A stretch of DNA of 64,000 bases, taken from contig JAKOGH010000690.1 in NCBI GenBank assembly GCA_024811115.1, forward strand, positions 434,001-498,000, written 5' to 3'. Made by a program: the position numbers and the translations under genes. Positions 48,069 through 58,984 of the stretch are shown here, piece after piece. Numbering within the stretch: the first letter of the stretch is position 1; the number at the start of each line of letters is the position of its first letter. The notes under the pieces were generated by a model. That model did no database searches. It worked only from the letters and a program-made list of their open reading frames with translations, and was not told the origin of the DNA. The DNA comes from Terana coerulea. Taxonomy: Eukaryota > Basidiomycota > Agaricomycetes > Polyporales > Phanerochaetaceae.

Positions 48069-48447
48069 ATGGCTGCCCGTGAGCTCTTTACATGTCATCC
48101 TTACTGCACGTTACTAACGAGGACTCTAGCATACTCCGTTAGGCTAAACAACCGTCAGTATTTTCATTTCTAGTACGTTGACTTAGCTGAGAAACTCGTT
48201 ACTAGACCTCCAAGGTCTCGGACAAGATCATCTGCTCGCTGCCAAGGCAGTACAGAATACCGATGGCACGCAGTGGACTTTTCAGTACCGAGGTGAGCAC
48301 CATCATGCTTAGCAGTTTGGTGTTACGGTCTGACCCATTGGCACAGTGAACGGTCAGCTTATTGGTGCCGGGACGGCGGCGAAGAGGAACATGGCTCAGG
48401 AGGAGGCTGCGAGGGCTGCCCTTGTGGCTCTCGGCGTTGTTGTCTAA
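48069..48447 (+). CDS. Single-domain dsRBD-like protein C (73 aa), contact residues diverged
   Basis: Exons 48069-48078 (10 nt), 48130-48153 (24 nt), 48206-48292 (87 nt) and 48347-48447 (101 nt), total 222 nt, in frame. Exon sizes 1, 2 and 4 are identical to those of gene B, so the two are clear tandem paralogues. Helix 1 is RLNNHLQGLGQD. The loop reads VQNTDGTQWTFQYR, so the GPxH motif is lost. Helix 2 begins AAKRNMAQEEAARAAL, with a single basic pair (KR) where B has KK. Weaker RNA binding, or use in protein-protein contact, is a reasonable inference. Confidence 0.82.
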
Positions 48448-48669
48448 CATGGGATTGCTGATAGTGATGACTTCCTGACTTGCCCCGTGCCGTGTATGAT
48501 ACTACTTTGACATGAGTTGCGTGTTCTCAAGCTGCGCTTTGCTTCGGAGTCGGCTGGTAGCGTCATCAACAACAACTGCCTTTCTCGGTAGTGGCGCCGT
48601 CAAAGCCGGGACGCTTATATTTCAAATTGTTTACATTCGTCCTTGTCCACTCTCAGCATCAACTTGAAC

Positions 48670-49033
48670 ATGTCCCGCCGTCAAGTGTTTTCCTTTGTCG
48701 TGGCTGGCATGGCAGGTCAGAGTCGTCTGCATGATTCGTCTATGTTCGTCATCAAACTGACTTCCGGGGGTTTAGGCGTGTTGTCTGGTGTTTATATATT
48801 CAAACCAATGTTCGAACAGAGCGGTTCACTGGACCGCCGCAGGTTTGTGTCGAACTGCTCTGGGTCTCTGTTGTGCAGGAACTCAACATCTTCTTCACTA
48901 CAGTGATGCACAGATTCCAATTGTAGATAAGAACGCAGCGCCTGCGTCCTCACCTGATGGCCCTGGGCCCACAGTGACATCTGCGGGAACCAAAGTCGAC
49001 TCAAGCACAAACCGACCACAACATGAGAACTAG
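48670..49033 (+). CDS. 80-residue protein with one membrane segment, probably mitochondrial
   Basis: Exons 48670-48715, 48776-48842 and 48904-49033, total 243 nt, in frame. The N-terminus MSRRQVFSFVVAGMAGVLSG continues VYIFKPMFEQ, i.e. two arginines followed by one hydrophobic helix. This is the layout of small inner-membrane assembly factors such as Pet117/Pet100, then comes a hydrophilic Ser/Pro/Asp tail. No firm family match. A different acceptor (about 48879) would give a shorter C-terminus, but the chosen one makes a longer in-frame exon. It is convergent with SAD1 (stop to stop 99 nt). Confidence 0.6.
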
Positions 49034-49132
49034 GCTAGTCCATAGCGGGCAGAGCGCAAACACAAGTGCGGGTCGGTATCATACATTCATATATTGATCG
49101 AGGATACGTAAGACTTTCGGGCCGTATAACAT

Positions 49133-51150
49133 TTAACCCCGGCTTGCCACGGACGGCGATGCGTCATGACCGTCTGCCGACGTTGGGTTGTCTCGACGTT
49201 CCCATATCTGTTGGACGATGAGCTTCTGCGAGCGACTGATTGCACAAGGTACTTGCCTGTATCATGGTTTCCCCAAGGAAAATCATTTCCTTACGGATTT
49301 CCTCGACTATCAAGTCTTGGATTTGGAACCACCTTTCGCTCACACCTCCACCACTACCAGCGCGCAAATGAACTTTCCATACAGTGTTTTCCTTGTCGCG
49401 AGCCGTCCCGGCCGTGGACTCGTGCGTGACATTGGCGATCAGATCGTAGACGGTAGATAGATGGCTATCAGGTATATCCAGATCTAAAAGCCAAATGCGA
49501 TGAGCTGAGTCTACGCGGAGGATGACAGGGCACTGACAATCGCGGAAGTCCAAGCCTCTCAACGGGAAGTTCACGATTGTAGGGTTCTTCTCCTCGACAA
49601 ACGCGTTCTTGGTGAAGCGTTTGAAATGCAGGATAATGTATGGAGGCAATCGTTGGAGTTTGAAGCGACGCAGTTGTCCCGCAGATTCCTGTTGGGCAGA
49701 TGACATGCAATACAAATTAAGACAAAGATAACATTGTTCGTACCTGAGTTGTGCGACCGTCGTACTTTGCAAGTATTGACTGAATGCTGACTTGTGGGAT
49801 GATATTTTTCTCGACGGCGTCCTGAAAGAGCGGGGGAGGCGGTAAATCCACGGCCAGGAACAGATAAGGAGAGGTTGCCGTTTTCATTTCTGTCCAATTA
49901 TGTGTCACCCTCATGTCATCGAGGATCCGCTGCATGCAACTTACCTCTGTCAATGTCGAACCTTGGTTTCTCACTCTCTCGGAGATTTGACTTCATGATG
50001 ACTTGTTGAGTCTCCATACGTAATTCTCCTTGGAAGGTAGAGAACATGATGCCTGACGAAAGCAGACTGATCAACCCATGGTCCACGGTATTAACGACTG
50101 TCTTACTAGAGTTCCTCTTTCTCGTGCCTCCAAAGTCTTTATGAAGGTGATTGAGGAGCCATCCTAAGAACTCGGCAGGGTCTCCTTGCTTTTCAAGACT
50201 GTATTTGCCAGCGCTTGCGCGGCCGACTTCTGCAGAAATTCGTGCGGGCTGACCTGGCTCTTGAATAACCTCGGATTCCATACTTTTTCGTCAGGCCAGC
50301 GAACCGTTTCAGCAGTTCAGACTGCTTCCCACGGAAATTGGACAACAGAAGATGATCCCGCAGCGGCGGGACATGCAGTAGAGAGTGTATTATGACGTTC
50401 ATGTAGTCGTTTCGCTTGATATTGTTGAGACCGATATAGCCGGGTATATATGGCCTATTCGTCAAGTCGTATGATGGTTTTTCAAGGTGCGCTGGAGCTG
50501 ACAGGTTCGCAATAGACGCTTTACCGAAGGAAGGGGCAAGGACGAACGAGATGTCTTCCAGAGAGGGATCGGACACAGGGTAGCCGTCCGGTAACACGTA
50601 CACCTAGGCACCGAATGGTTCATATAACTGCCATAGAGTAGCAGAATACGCGTACCTTCGTCGTTTCGAGGTTGATGAAGACATGATGGTCGTCGTGTAT
50701 CGCGTGAGCGTAGGCGTAGGACTTCCGACCACGGCCCTGGAAGTACTTGCCACACACCAAGCACCCATAGATATTGATATTAGAGAGCGAAACGGAGCAA
50801 ACTTTCTCAAAATCGAAGTCAAGAACTGCTCGATTTATCTGCGCAAGCCTGTCCTCTTCAGCAGATGGGGGGACATGAAACGAAATGTAAGCCGTACGGT
50901 ATCAAGGTAAAGGTCCGATGCGCGACTTGAGTCTTGTAGAGTTGCGGACGCGTCAATAGCGTCGTCGTCGTCGTCGTCGTCTTCGTCCTGAGGTGCCTGC
51001 ATGGCTTGACCTTCACGATGTGAATGTATGCGGAGGACCAAGCCGCCGAACAGTCTCACCTGCATCCTCTACACTGTCGACACGAGGCCTCTTCGTCGGC
51101 CTCTCATTGTCATCCTCCTCAAAATCCTTTGCGCGAGATTCTGTAGTCAT
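49133..51150 (-). CDS. SAD1: SAD1/USP39, tri-snRNP assembly factor, inactive ubiquitin protease fold
   Basis: Nine exons on the minus strand: 51150-51060, 51004-50898, 50838-50656, 50603-50107, 50052-49945, 49889-49744, 49688-49538, 49483-49257 and 49207-49133 (528 residues after correction). An acidic N-terminus with a poly-Asp stretch precedes the UBP zinc finger (CLVCGKYFQGRGRKSYAYAH, then DDHHVFINLETT). The protease fold starts PGYIGLNNIKRNDYMNVIIH. It has Asn and Asp where active proteases have the catalytic Cys box, as in all Sad1/USP39. It continues with GDPAEFLGWLLNHLHKDFGG, RLPPYIILHFKRFTKN and VEEKNPTIVNFPL. Two missing bases lie at 50284-50288 and 50208-50209. The last intron (49256-49208) has a GC donor, CAG|GCAAGT. 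Confidence 0.92.
50961..50981 (-). repeat. GAC trinucleotide repeat encoding poly-Asp in SAD1
   Basis: Seven tandem GTC units on the plus strand read as GAC codons in SAD1 exon 2, giving an acidic run. Confidence 0.75.
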
Positions 51151-51410
51151 AGGAAGCGAGGAATAAGGGAGGGTGTGGTCAATGACCGGAAGACATGCAC
51201 CGCACGGGCAAAGGCCGCACACAGACTCGGTTAACCGTTCTGGGCGCTTAATTTACCATCAACCTATGAAGCGCTTCCTTTGCCAGTGGACGGGTTGTCG
51301 AGCTCCTCTCCGCGACTTTCCAGGATCCCTACTTTCCGCCTTTTCACATTCCACGGCAAGGGCACAGCTTGCTAGGGACAGCGCATATTTGACTCATATA
51401 GCTGAGGGTT
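51151..51410. promoter_or_regulatory. 260 nt bidirectional promoter between SAD1 and RSM22
   Basis: The two start codons face away from each other across 260 nt, so both promoters must share this interval. I see no TATA box. Confidence 0.6.
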
Positions 51411-53665
51411 ATGCTTCGAACAGCCGCTGTCAAGGCCATCTGCCTGCAAGCTTTGCGACACGAAGCCCGACTACTCTCCTCTACGGCCGCGACATGTTCG
51501 ACTCAATCTCCCAACGCACCTCTGGACCTGGATCCTGCCATGAAGGCACTGTTACAAGATGCAGACATGTCTTTACTTCGCCACAAAAACCATCACCCTC
51601 CTACAGGCCTCCCTGCCCATCGTCGTGAACTCGAAGTTTATCCCAATGACCCCTTGGTAGCGGAAGAATACCTGACCTCTGAAGAACTGGATCTTCAGGA
51701 GGTGGATAACAACATGCCGGACACCCGAAAGTCCCCAGCCGCGAGCTTCGGCAGCCAACGTGTCGGCGCTGTGGTGCTACCGCTCGAGCTACAGAAGAGT
51801 ATTGCGAAGCTCGTTTCAGGTCCGTCCAGTGTCTCGATCTCCATTGGTCGACGCTCACGCGTACTCCCCTTAGAGTCAGACAAGTCGACTCTGCATACCG
51901 ATGCCAAACGTTTGTTTCTCGATGAGTCTGCAGAGTCACCACTTTGGGATACCTCCTACGATGTCCGGTATAAATCAAGACAACAGCATGTTCGCCACGC
52001 CGAGCGCGACGGCACAGCATTTGCGTCTGTAGCCTTGCCAGCCCACTACTCTGCCATTTATGCTGTCCTAGATCATGCGAAGCAAAGGCTTGGTCCCAGT
52101 TGGTCAATTGACCACGTTATAGATTGGGGAGCAGGGACGGGGAGCGGACTCTGGTAAGCTAACAGCAGCTGATAGTCGCTTTAGCCTTATGGATATTCCC
52201 TTAGGGCGTCAGCTCATGCATTTCAACGCCCCTTGTCTCAGGACTCGGCTGGGAATACTACCGACCCCCAGATCGCCGATTCCACATTGGCGACTTACAT
52301 CGGCCTTGACAGAAGGGAGGGACTAGTCGCTATCGGACGGAGGTTGCTGAAAAGTAGGTATGAAGTCACATGCTCCAGAGTTCTGGTCATTCAATGTGCT
52401 CTCTCGCAGACGTAGGAAGCTGGGCAAGTCAGCGTGTCCTGGCGAAAGTCGTTCCACGAAGACCAAAAACTACCTCGTGTTGATGGCACTAACGTACTTG
52501 CTTTGTCTGCCTTTTTGATTTCGTCTCTTTCCAGCACACTAGCACGGAAGTTGATGGTGAAAGAAATGTGGGAGAGCGGAGCTGAGACCATGGTTTGTGG
52601 TGATTCAGCATCACTCCCACAGTGATAATTATCTTGTGTACTGCACAGGTCCTCATTGACCACAACACGGTCGCTGGCTTTGAGGCTATTCAAGAGGCTC
52701 GCGAACATCTCCTCCGCATGGGCAGGCGCGAAGTGGAGGACCCTGACGCTGCTGATTGGCCAATTCGAGGCTCACACGTCGTTGCACCGGTTCGCACTTT
52801 CGGCTTTCTGCGTACCCTCCGCATAGATTGAATTGACGTGACAGTGTCCACACGACCAAGCATGTCCATTATACCACGCAGGGCCTGCATCGCTCGTGTG
52901 TGGATTCACGCAACGACTGCAACGTCCCGAATTTATTCGCAAAACCAAACATTCCAAGATAGGCCATGAAGACGTTGGATATTCGTACGTTGTGATACGC
53001 AGAGGGACACGACCCACCCGACCGCAAGAAAAGCTAGGTCGAGTCGGCCAAGTCGGCAAGCGTGAATCAGAAAAGCGCGTATCAGCGAGTACCCCTATGG
53101 CGGAGCTGACTCTAGAGGATGATGCTCCTGGATCGGTGGACAGCGTGGATTCTCAAACTGATACTATGTCGCCACCTGCTGGGCCCATCCAGGCGTCACT
53201 GTCGCCCGAAGAGCTGGAATCGTCGATGAGATCTGAAGCCTACTACTGGGCGAGGCTTGTCTTCCCTCCCTTGAAAAGAAGCGGGCATGTAGTCATAGAT
53301 GGTTGTTCTGCGAACGGTATGTCAGCATGATCTGTCGTCAGCAAATCGTGGCTAACATTATAACTATCGCAGGAAAAATATTGCGCATGACAATCCCGAA
53401 GTCGCAGGGCAAACAGCCCTATTATGATGCTCGGAAATCATCATGGGGCGATATTTTTCCTCATGATCCCAAGAACCCTCCGCAGGCACGTTTCCAACCG
53501 GATGATGCCATACGAGGTGCTGGGGACGGTAAAGCCGTCAAGCGGTCTAAGACTTTGGACGGTTCCAATCCGCATAGCTACGTAAAGCTGGCCGACGAAC
53601 TGAAAGTGAAGCAGAAAGCTATCAGAAAGGCGCGGAAGCGTCAGCAAGAGCTCGACGAAGATTAA
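51411..53665 (+). CDS. RSM22: Mitochondrial small-ribosomal-subunit assembly methyltransferase-like protein (Rsm22/METTL17)
   Basis: Exons 51411-52153, 52205-52357, 52410-52592, 52649-52789, 52845-53316 and 53373-53665 (661 residues after one correction). The first residues (MLRTAAVKAICLQALRHEAR) form a matrix-targeting presequence. A SAM-fold region has VIDWGAGTGSGLW, then LPRVDGTNVLALSAFLISSL and KEMWESGAETMVLIDHNT. After the fourth intron comes CPHDQACPLYH and, 20-odd residues later, VCGFTQRLQRPEF. These carry the cysteines that hold the iron-sulfur cluster in METTL17/Rsm22 (family knowledge). One base is missing in the GGG at 52422-52424. The C-terminus is a Lys/Arg-rich helix. There is no Cox11 fusion, unlike fission yeast. 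Confidence 0.9.
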
Positions 53666-56458
53666 TGGCGCTCATTACGATACTTTCCGGCTCCTTGTAT
53701 CACACCTATATCCCCACTCAGTCGCTTTGCTTTGACCGCTGCTGAAGAGTCTCATCATTCATGTACGTGTATACATATTAGGGTAATGACAGGTGCCTTG
53801 TTTTCCGTATGCCTCAACGCTGAGGCTGCTCCAAACACGACTCTACTTTCCTAAGCGCTGCTCACTAAGCCTCGTTCTCGGCATTCTCCGCGGTCTCCAC
53901 ACATCGACTCGGACAATCTTCATGATGTTCAGAAGGTGTGAGTACCGCTGGACGGCCCGGTTCCGAGTCGCTGCTCACGCAAGGGCTCTCCAGATAAATG
54001 ATACTACCTCGACGAGCCCCTTACGTACGCCCATAGTTAGCTAGCGCTGTGAGCATCTACCGTTACTGCCGCCATTGCCCCGGTCGATAGCATTCGACAG
54101 TCGATTGGCACACCAATTCGAGTTCGCCACACATATGTGTACGCTACATCGTCACTCAGAGTCCAAGCTTGACACAGAGCTGTGAAATGGTCCGCTGATT
54201 GTTTCAAAAGTTCTGACCTAATATTGGCAGTGAAGTACATTAGCGACAACCCAAGTCGCGCTGGTAGCTGATAAATATAATGGATAAGGCAGAAAATCCC
54301 GTCCGGCTGACTGTACTATGAGCATGTACTGAACAATCAATCGCTAAGGCTTCAAAGCTAAGTTGCGTGGCAATTGGATATTCAGAACTATACGGCCACA
54401 GTAGGGACTTGCGCTGCGCCACCCTACATTCGAGCTCGAGTGCTTTAGGCGGCCTCTCATGATGACGGCATGTCTTTTAAAATCGCCAATGGCAGCACAT
54501 AACTGACTAGTACCCACGAGGCCAATTTAGCGAGCTGACGCGCGTGACCGTTCTGGAGCATTGCAACGGAGTGATATTCGAACCATAAGACACCGTACCG
54601 TAATGAATGCTCTTCGGCGAGCAGTAAGATTTCATTTTGGTCTTTCTTCTTGTTCGCACTGCACCATGTTTCAGTGATCTCCAAGCAACCCTTTGCCATG
54701 GAGCATGGAGTGCAGACAGGATACGGAAGACACCGTGAAAACGAGATATGAAGGTTCAGGGATAACTACAAGGAACTTTACGGTCTATCGGAAACTCGGC
54801 ACGGGTTACGAGTATTGTTTCTCATCAACTAGCCAGATAATGGGCCGTGGTAAGAAGATAGAAGGGCCCGGAGAGAAGCTTGCTCCGTCGCGGAGGTGGC
54901 CGATACAGAGACCGTAACGGTTCTCCTCAGCGCCATCGGGAAGTTAAACCGAATGAGCTGTGGGGGGTAATGAATCCGCCATCTTGGAAAGGCAAATTGC
55001 GATGATGTTTGGCCGTTGGAACTCCACAGTCAGGTCATGGCAGGGGTGCTAATCAGGATCAGAACTGCACCGAAAAACTACGGCGTGAGCTCCGGCCATG
55101 CCAGATGTGGTTGCGTGGCTGATACAGCGCGTGAGACGTAGACGACTAAGGCCTGACTTGTCGGCGAGGAAGGCTTCCCGACATCGCTCCTTGAGCTGAG
55201 AGACGCCATAGGAGGACTAAATTCATCAAGGGCCTCGGCGGAAATGAAGCAAGCAGCCGTCCTCGTAGGTTTGTGCGCAGCCTCCGTGAGCTCAACGCTA
55301 TACATTTGATAAATTGTAAACTATGCTCCACGTGCAAAACGTCATGAACTTACCAGTACTCAGATGTCCTCCCCAATGTCCCCGTGAGTCAACGTTTCGC
55401 AAGAAAGTTTCCAAGGTATCCCAATGCCGTACAGAAATGTAGCGTTACATATGCTGGGTTGGTACTTTGCACTGCCGGCCCGCTTAGATAGGAGGCTGTA
55501 TCGTAAGGCTCCCCGACCGGGACAACGCTATTGACGCCGCCTGACGGCATGCAGGGAGCACCTATGATATTGGCAGGGAGTCAATTCGCACTTTCGGGCA
55601 CGGCGGTTCACTCCAGGGGCATAAGATAAACCTTCCCACCCAGAAAGAGACGATCGTGGGCAGATAGCATTGGAGTTATCGCACATATTCTTGCCCCTTT
55701 GAAGAGCGCCTTCCACTCGTTTCCTCACACTGTCAAAAGTACTATGATCTTCATATTTCATCACATGAGCCAAGAAAGCGTACCGCAGGATGTGGGCGGT
55801 GATAACGACTGCAATTTCATCTGGCCGGTGGGCTCTTCTCTGGCCGTGCGCTGCAGGTAGCCTGTTGGTGATCCACAGCTTAGTGAACGCTCCGAGAACT
55901 GGCTTATAGAACGCCAGAGTAGCATGAACTCACCACGAGCCAGAAGCCAGAGCAACATCCCGGCAACCTATTTAGGGAGTCCAAAGTAATACAAAAACCG
56001 AGGAAATATCGCTGTCACACAGGCGTCTTCATGGTTGGGTAGAACGAGTCGGCAGGCGCCTGGACACAGCGGATCTGCGACTTTCACGCACATATACGCA
56101 CACTTTCCCACGAATCATGGACAGCTCCCATGACCACCACAGTGGACTCGTGGCAAGTCTATGTTGTGGCAGCGAAGGGAGAGAACGTACCGACGGTAAT
56201 GTCTACGACGCCGCGCAATGGTGATGCGCTTGGTACGAGCCGAGTTCTAATACCATACCGCCCTGCCCGAGTTACTGCAAATGAACAGCGCTGTAGAGCA
56301 AGCTATACGGTTGGCAAGATGGCGGACATGAAGTCTTCGGTCTACTACGAAAGACGATGCGGTGTTTAATAATACAGACTAGTAGTACAAACCTCGAGAC
56401 AGCGAGCAAGCAATGAAGTCAGGCCCAATGGGCTTCTCCTCCCCTCGACCCGAACATT
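53666..56458. other. 2.8 kb gene-poor stretch between RSM22 and CSN2 stops
   Basis: Both flanking genes end here. I find only short frames on either strand: 54457-54699 minus, 54693-54917 plus, 55078-55305 minus and 56130-56369 plus. None has a recognisable domain or a good splice chain. Composition resembles the 42-48 kb island. No transposon hallmark seen. Confidence 0.35.
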
Positions 56459-58441
56459 TCAGCGCCAATGGATGGGTCGCCGCCAGTCTCTGTTGGCACC
56501 AGGAGCCTTGCCGATTACCGCAGTGTGCACAGCTTCGAGCGCGTTGGTCCACTTCTCCAGGGCGTTGTATCGCCTCTTCTCCAGCGCTTGCCTACAAACA
56601 CAATGTGCAAGTCAGGCAATGAGCACAAGTGAACGGAAGATGACGACTGACTTTCGGTCGAGCTCTAGACGCATTGCAACTTGATCGATACGACCTTCGA
56701 CTTTGCCCTCCAAGATCAACCCAATGAGAAGCTCTTCCACTTCGTCGATCTCGACGTTGAGTTGCTAGCAAAACACATCATTGAGTCTTTTGAACACAGA
56801 GGAAGACGGAAGGACGAACCTTGGCAAGGAAAGATAGTTCCAGTCTCGTGTATGGCCTTATGAGGTCGATGAGATATTGCGTCCGCAAGCTGCGCAAGAG
56901 CTCTCCAATGTACGATTTGATGAAGGAATCGTCCGAGATTGTGGACCGATTTTCTGTGGTGTGCTATTAGCAAAAGTGCAGAAATACAAAGCCGAACGAC
57001 AAACCTCGCATGATCTTTTCTGCAGCGTGGACATCGCGACGTTGGTAGGCATCCACTAAATCCGTCATGGCCTTGATTTGTGGATCGTTCTTATAACTAC
57101 TCCAGCGGTTAGCTAATAAAGGGCGGAGAGTTCGCCAGAACACTACGCACGGCTTGGTCTCCTGACTGTCGAAGGGGTTAACTTCTGTGCCCATCAGCAT
57201 GTATGCAAGGACGAGGTATTTGAGGACTTGGATGCGTTGCGGCGAGCCAGCTTCGTCGTAGTTCTTGAAAGAGTCAAAGAAATCTTCACCTGCTCGGCTC
57301 CAGTTGCCTGCACACGAGTGTATGAGCATTGAAAATGTCAAACGTACTGTCCTACTCACGCTCCCCCATCCACATCTTGCCGCCACATTCTTTGATGACA
57401 CCCAGAATGCGCGGGTGTGGGATGGCTGAGCGAACGGAATTGGCAGCGTTGTAGATTTCCTATAGAAAATGAGAACGCTACAATAGAGTAGCATTTACTA
57501 CCATACCTTCAATTTCTTGAAGTTTCTTGTCTCATTATACATCTGGATCTCAAGGGCGTAGATCTCAAGCAGCTGAGTGCCCTTCTGTGCCTGGTCTTCC
57601 CCTTCAGCGATGGTAGCTCGATGTAGTTCACGAAGAAGCTACCGCAGCGCTTCAGCGCGAGACAATATCAATACGTGAGGAGTAACAATACCTTCGATAA
57701 ACGGGAGTACTCTTTGCGATCCAGCCAGAGTTTCGCCAGTTTCAGGTTGGTCTTTGCCGATAGCCTCTGTGAAACAGGACGATTAGACAGCGTTTATGAG
57801 ATGGTGGTGTCGAGTAGAGAGCACACACATCATTCTTGGCTTCCTGCAGAGCTTTCTTGGTAACCTGATAGAACCGTTCCAGGGTGTCGACATCGACCGG
57901 TCCACCTTTTCCACCACCCACATAGTCCAGGATACCGTTGATGGTCTTCTCGGAGTAGTTTCGCGTGACTGCGGACTTCGTGTACGTCAATAGCTCGGTA
58001 TATGTTTTCAGCGCATCCTGTGGTCTGCGTAGTTCTAGGAAGAGTAATTTGGTAGACTGCTTGAGAGCTTTGAATCCCCTGCACGATCGAACATTTCAGT
58101 TGGAAAGCATCAGTGTCTGGTAGGACTTACCAGTCCCCTTTTTCTTCTTCTTGGTCCACTATTACTCTGAAATCTTTCAATGCCTGTTCCGGACTGTCCT
58201 CCTTCTTCGCTGTAGACTCGTCAGCTCTCTGCACAGTACCACGAGTGATCATTGCTTACACTTCGCAGTGTAGTACATATTCTCCACGTCGGCACTCCCC
58301 GCATCGTCTCCTTCCTCACCGTCTGAGTAGTCAAAACCGTAGTCCTGCACATGAATCAACTGCTGCCGTGCTGTATCGGTCTGGCGTGGTACTCACCTCA
58401 TCCTCGCTGCCTTGCATGTAATCGGCATCGTCGTCATCCAT
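56459..58441 (-). CDS. CSN2: COP9 signalosome subunit 2
   Basis: Minus strand, about ten exons between the ATG at 58441 ([15 protein letters not shown]) and the stop at 56461-56459. An acidic N-terminus leads into TPR-like helices: [20 protein letters not shown], then [40 protein letters not shown] and [20 protein letters not shown]. The PCI domain follows with [20 protein letters not shown] and a C-terminal helix [19 protein letters not shown]. These match Csn2/Trip15 along their length. Csn2 is the scaffold of the COP9 signalosome that removes Nedd8 from cullins and controls fungal development. The exon 2 to exon 3 junction (about 58262 to 58236) does not resolve in phase with the obvious splice sites, so a small indel there is likely. 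Confidence 0.92.
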
Positions 58442-58984
58442 TGTGGTAGGGAACCTCTGGAAATATGAGATAATGAACCAACTATACTGTGGCTTCGCTC
58501 ACAAAGTTCGAGAGGGTTTAAGTAGTGTATAGAGCAATGGAAACTGGCCCGCCACCCACTTGGTTTGAAGCCAGAGATTGGGCGGCACTGCTTGTGCATG
58601 CTGTATATGGGTATCCGTGTAAGTCAGTGCCTATCAAATCACGTGGCAACATGCGCGCGTCGAACGCCCCCGACAACTTGCCGTGTCCCACAACCTGCGT
58701 CGTTACAGTACGGTTCAATATTCTTTAATTTTAGTGCACTTGAGAGACGTATGATTTGTGAGTCCCGTATGTTTACTCGATGTGTAATAGCCCCCAACAA
58801 TTTACTTAATTACCCCTCTTGTACAGGAACATGACGCACGCCGAATAATCAAGCGCCCTCTGATGGCCTAGCTGCATTGAGCCTTTCCAAAACCTTCGAC
58901 TCTTGCACGCTGCATCCAAGCTGCTACTTATACCCCTCATGCTCTGAACGTTGCTTACGACTTATTACGATAGGTTACTTAACT
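58442..58984. promoter_or_regulatory. Divergent promoter region between CSN2 and FAB1
   Basis: 543 nt between divergent starts. AT-rich at 58725-58815. The FAB1 frame is open back to about 58877 without an ATG before 58985. No separate gene. Confidence 0.45.

Noticed and set aside
44103..48447. dsRBD copies as fragments of one larger dsRNA-binding gene, such as a Dicer or ADAR
   Set aside because: Each copy has its own ATG, complete domain, stop codon and upstream TATA-like box, and 1.3-1.9 kb of unrelated sequence separates them.
50961..50981. GTC repeat as a possible CRISPR or satellite start
   Set aside because: It is an in-frame poly-Asp codon run in SAD1, with no spacers or further copies.
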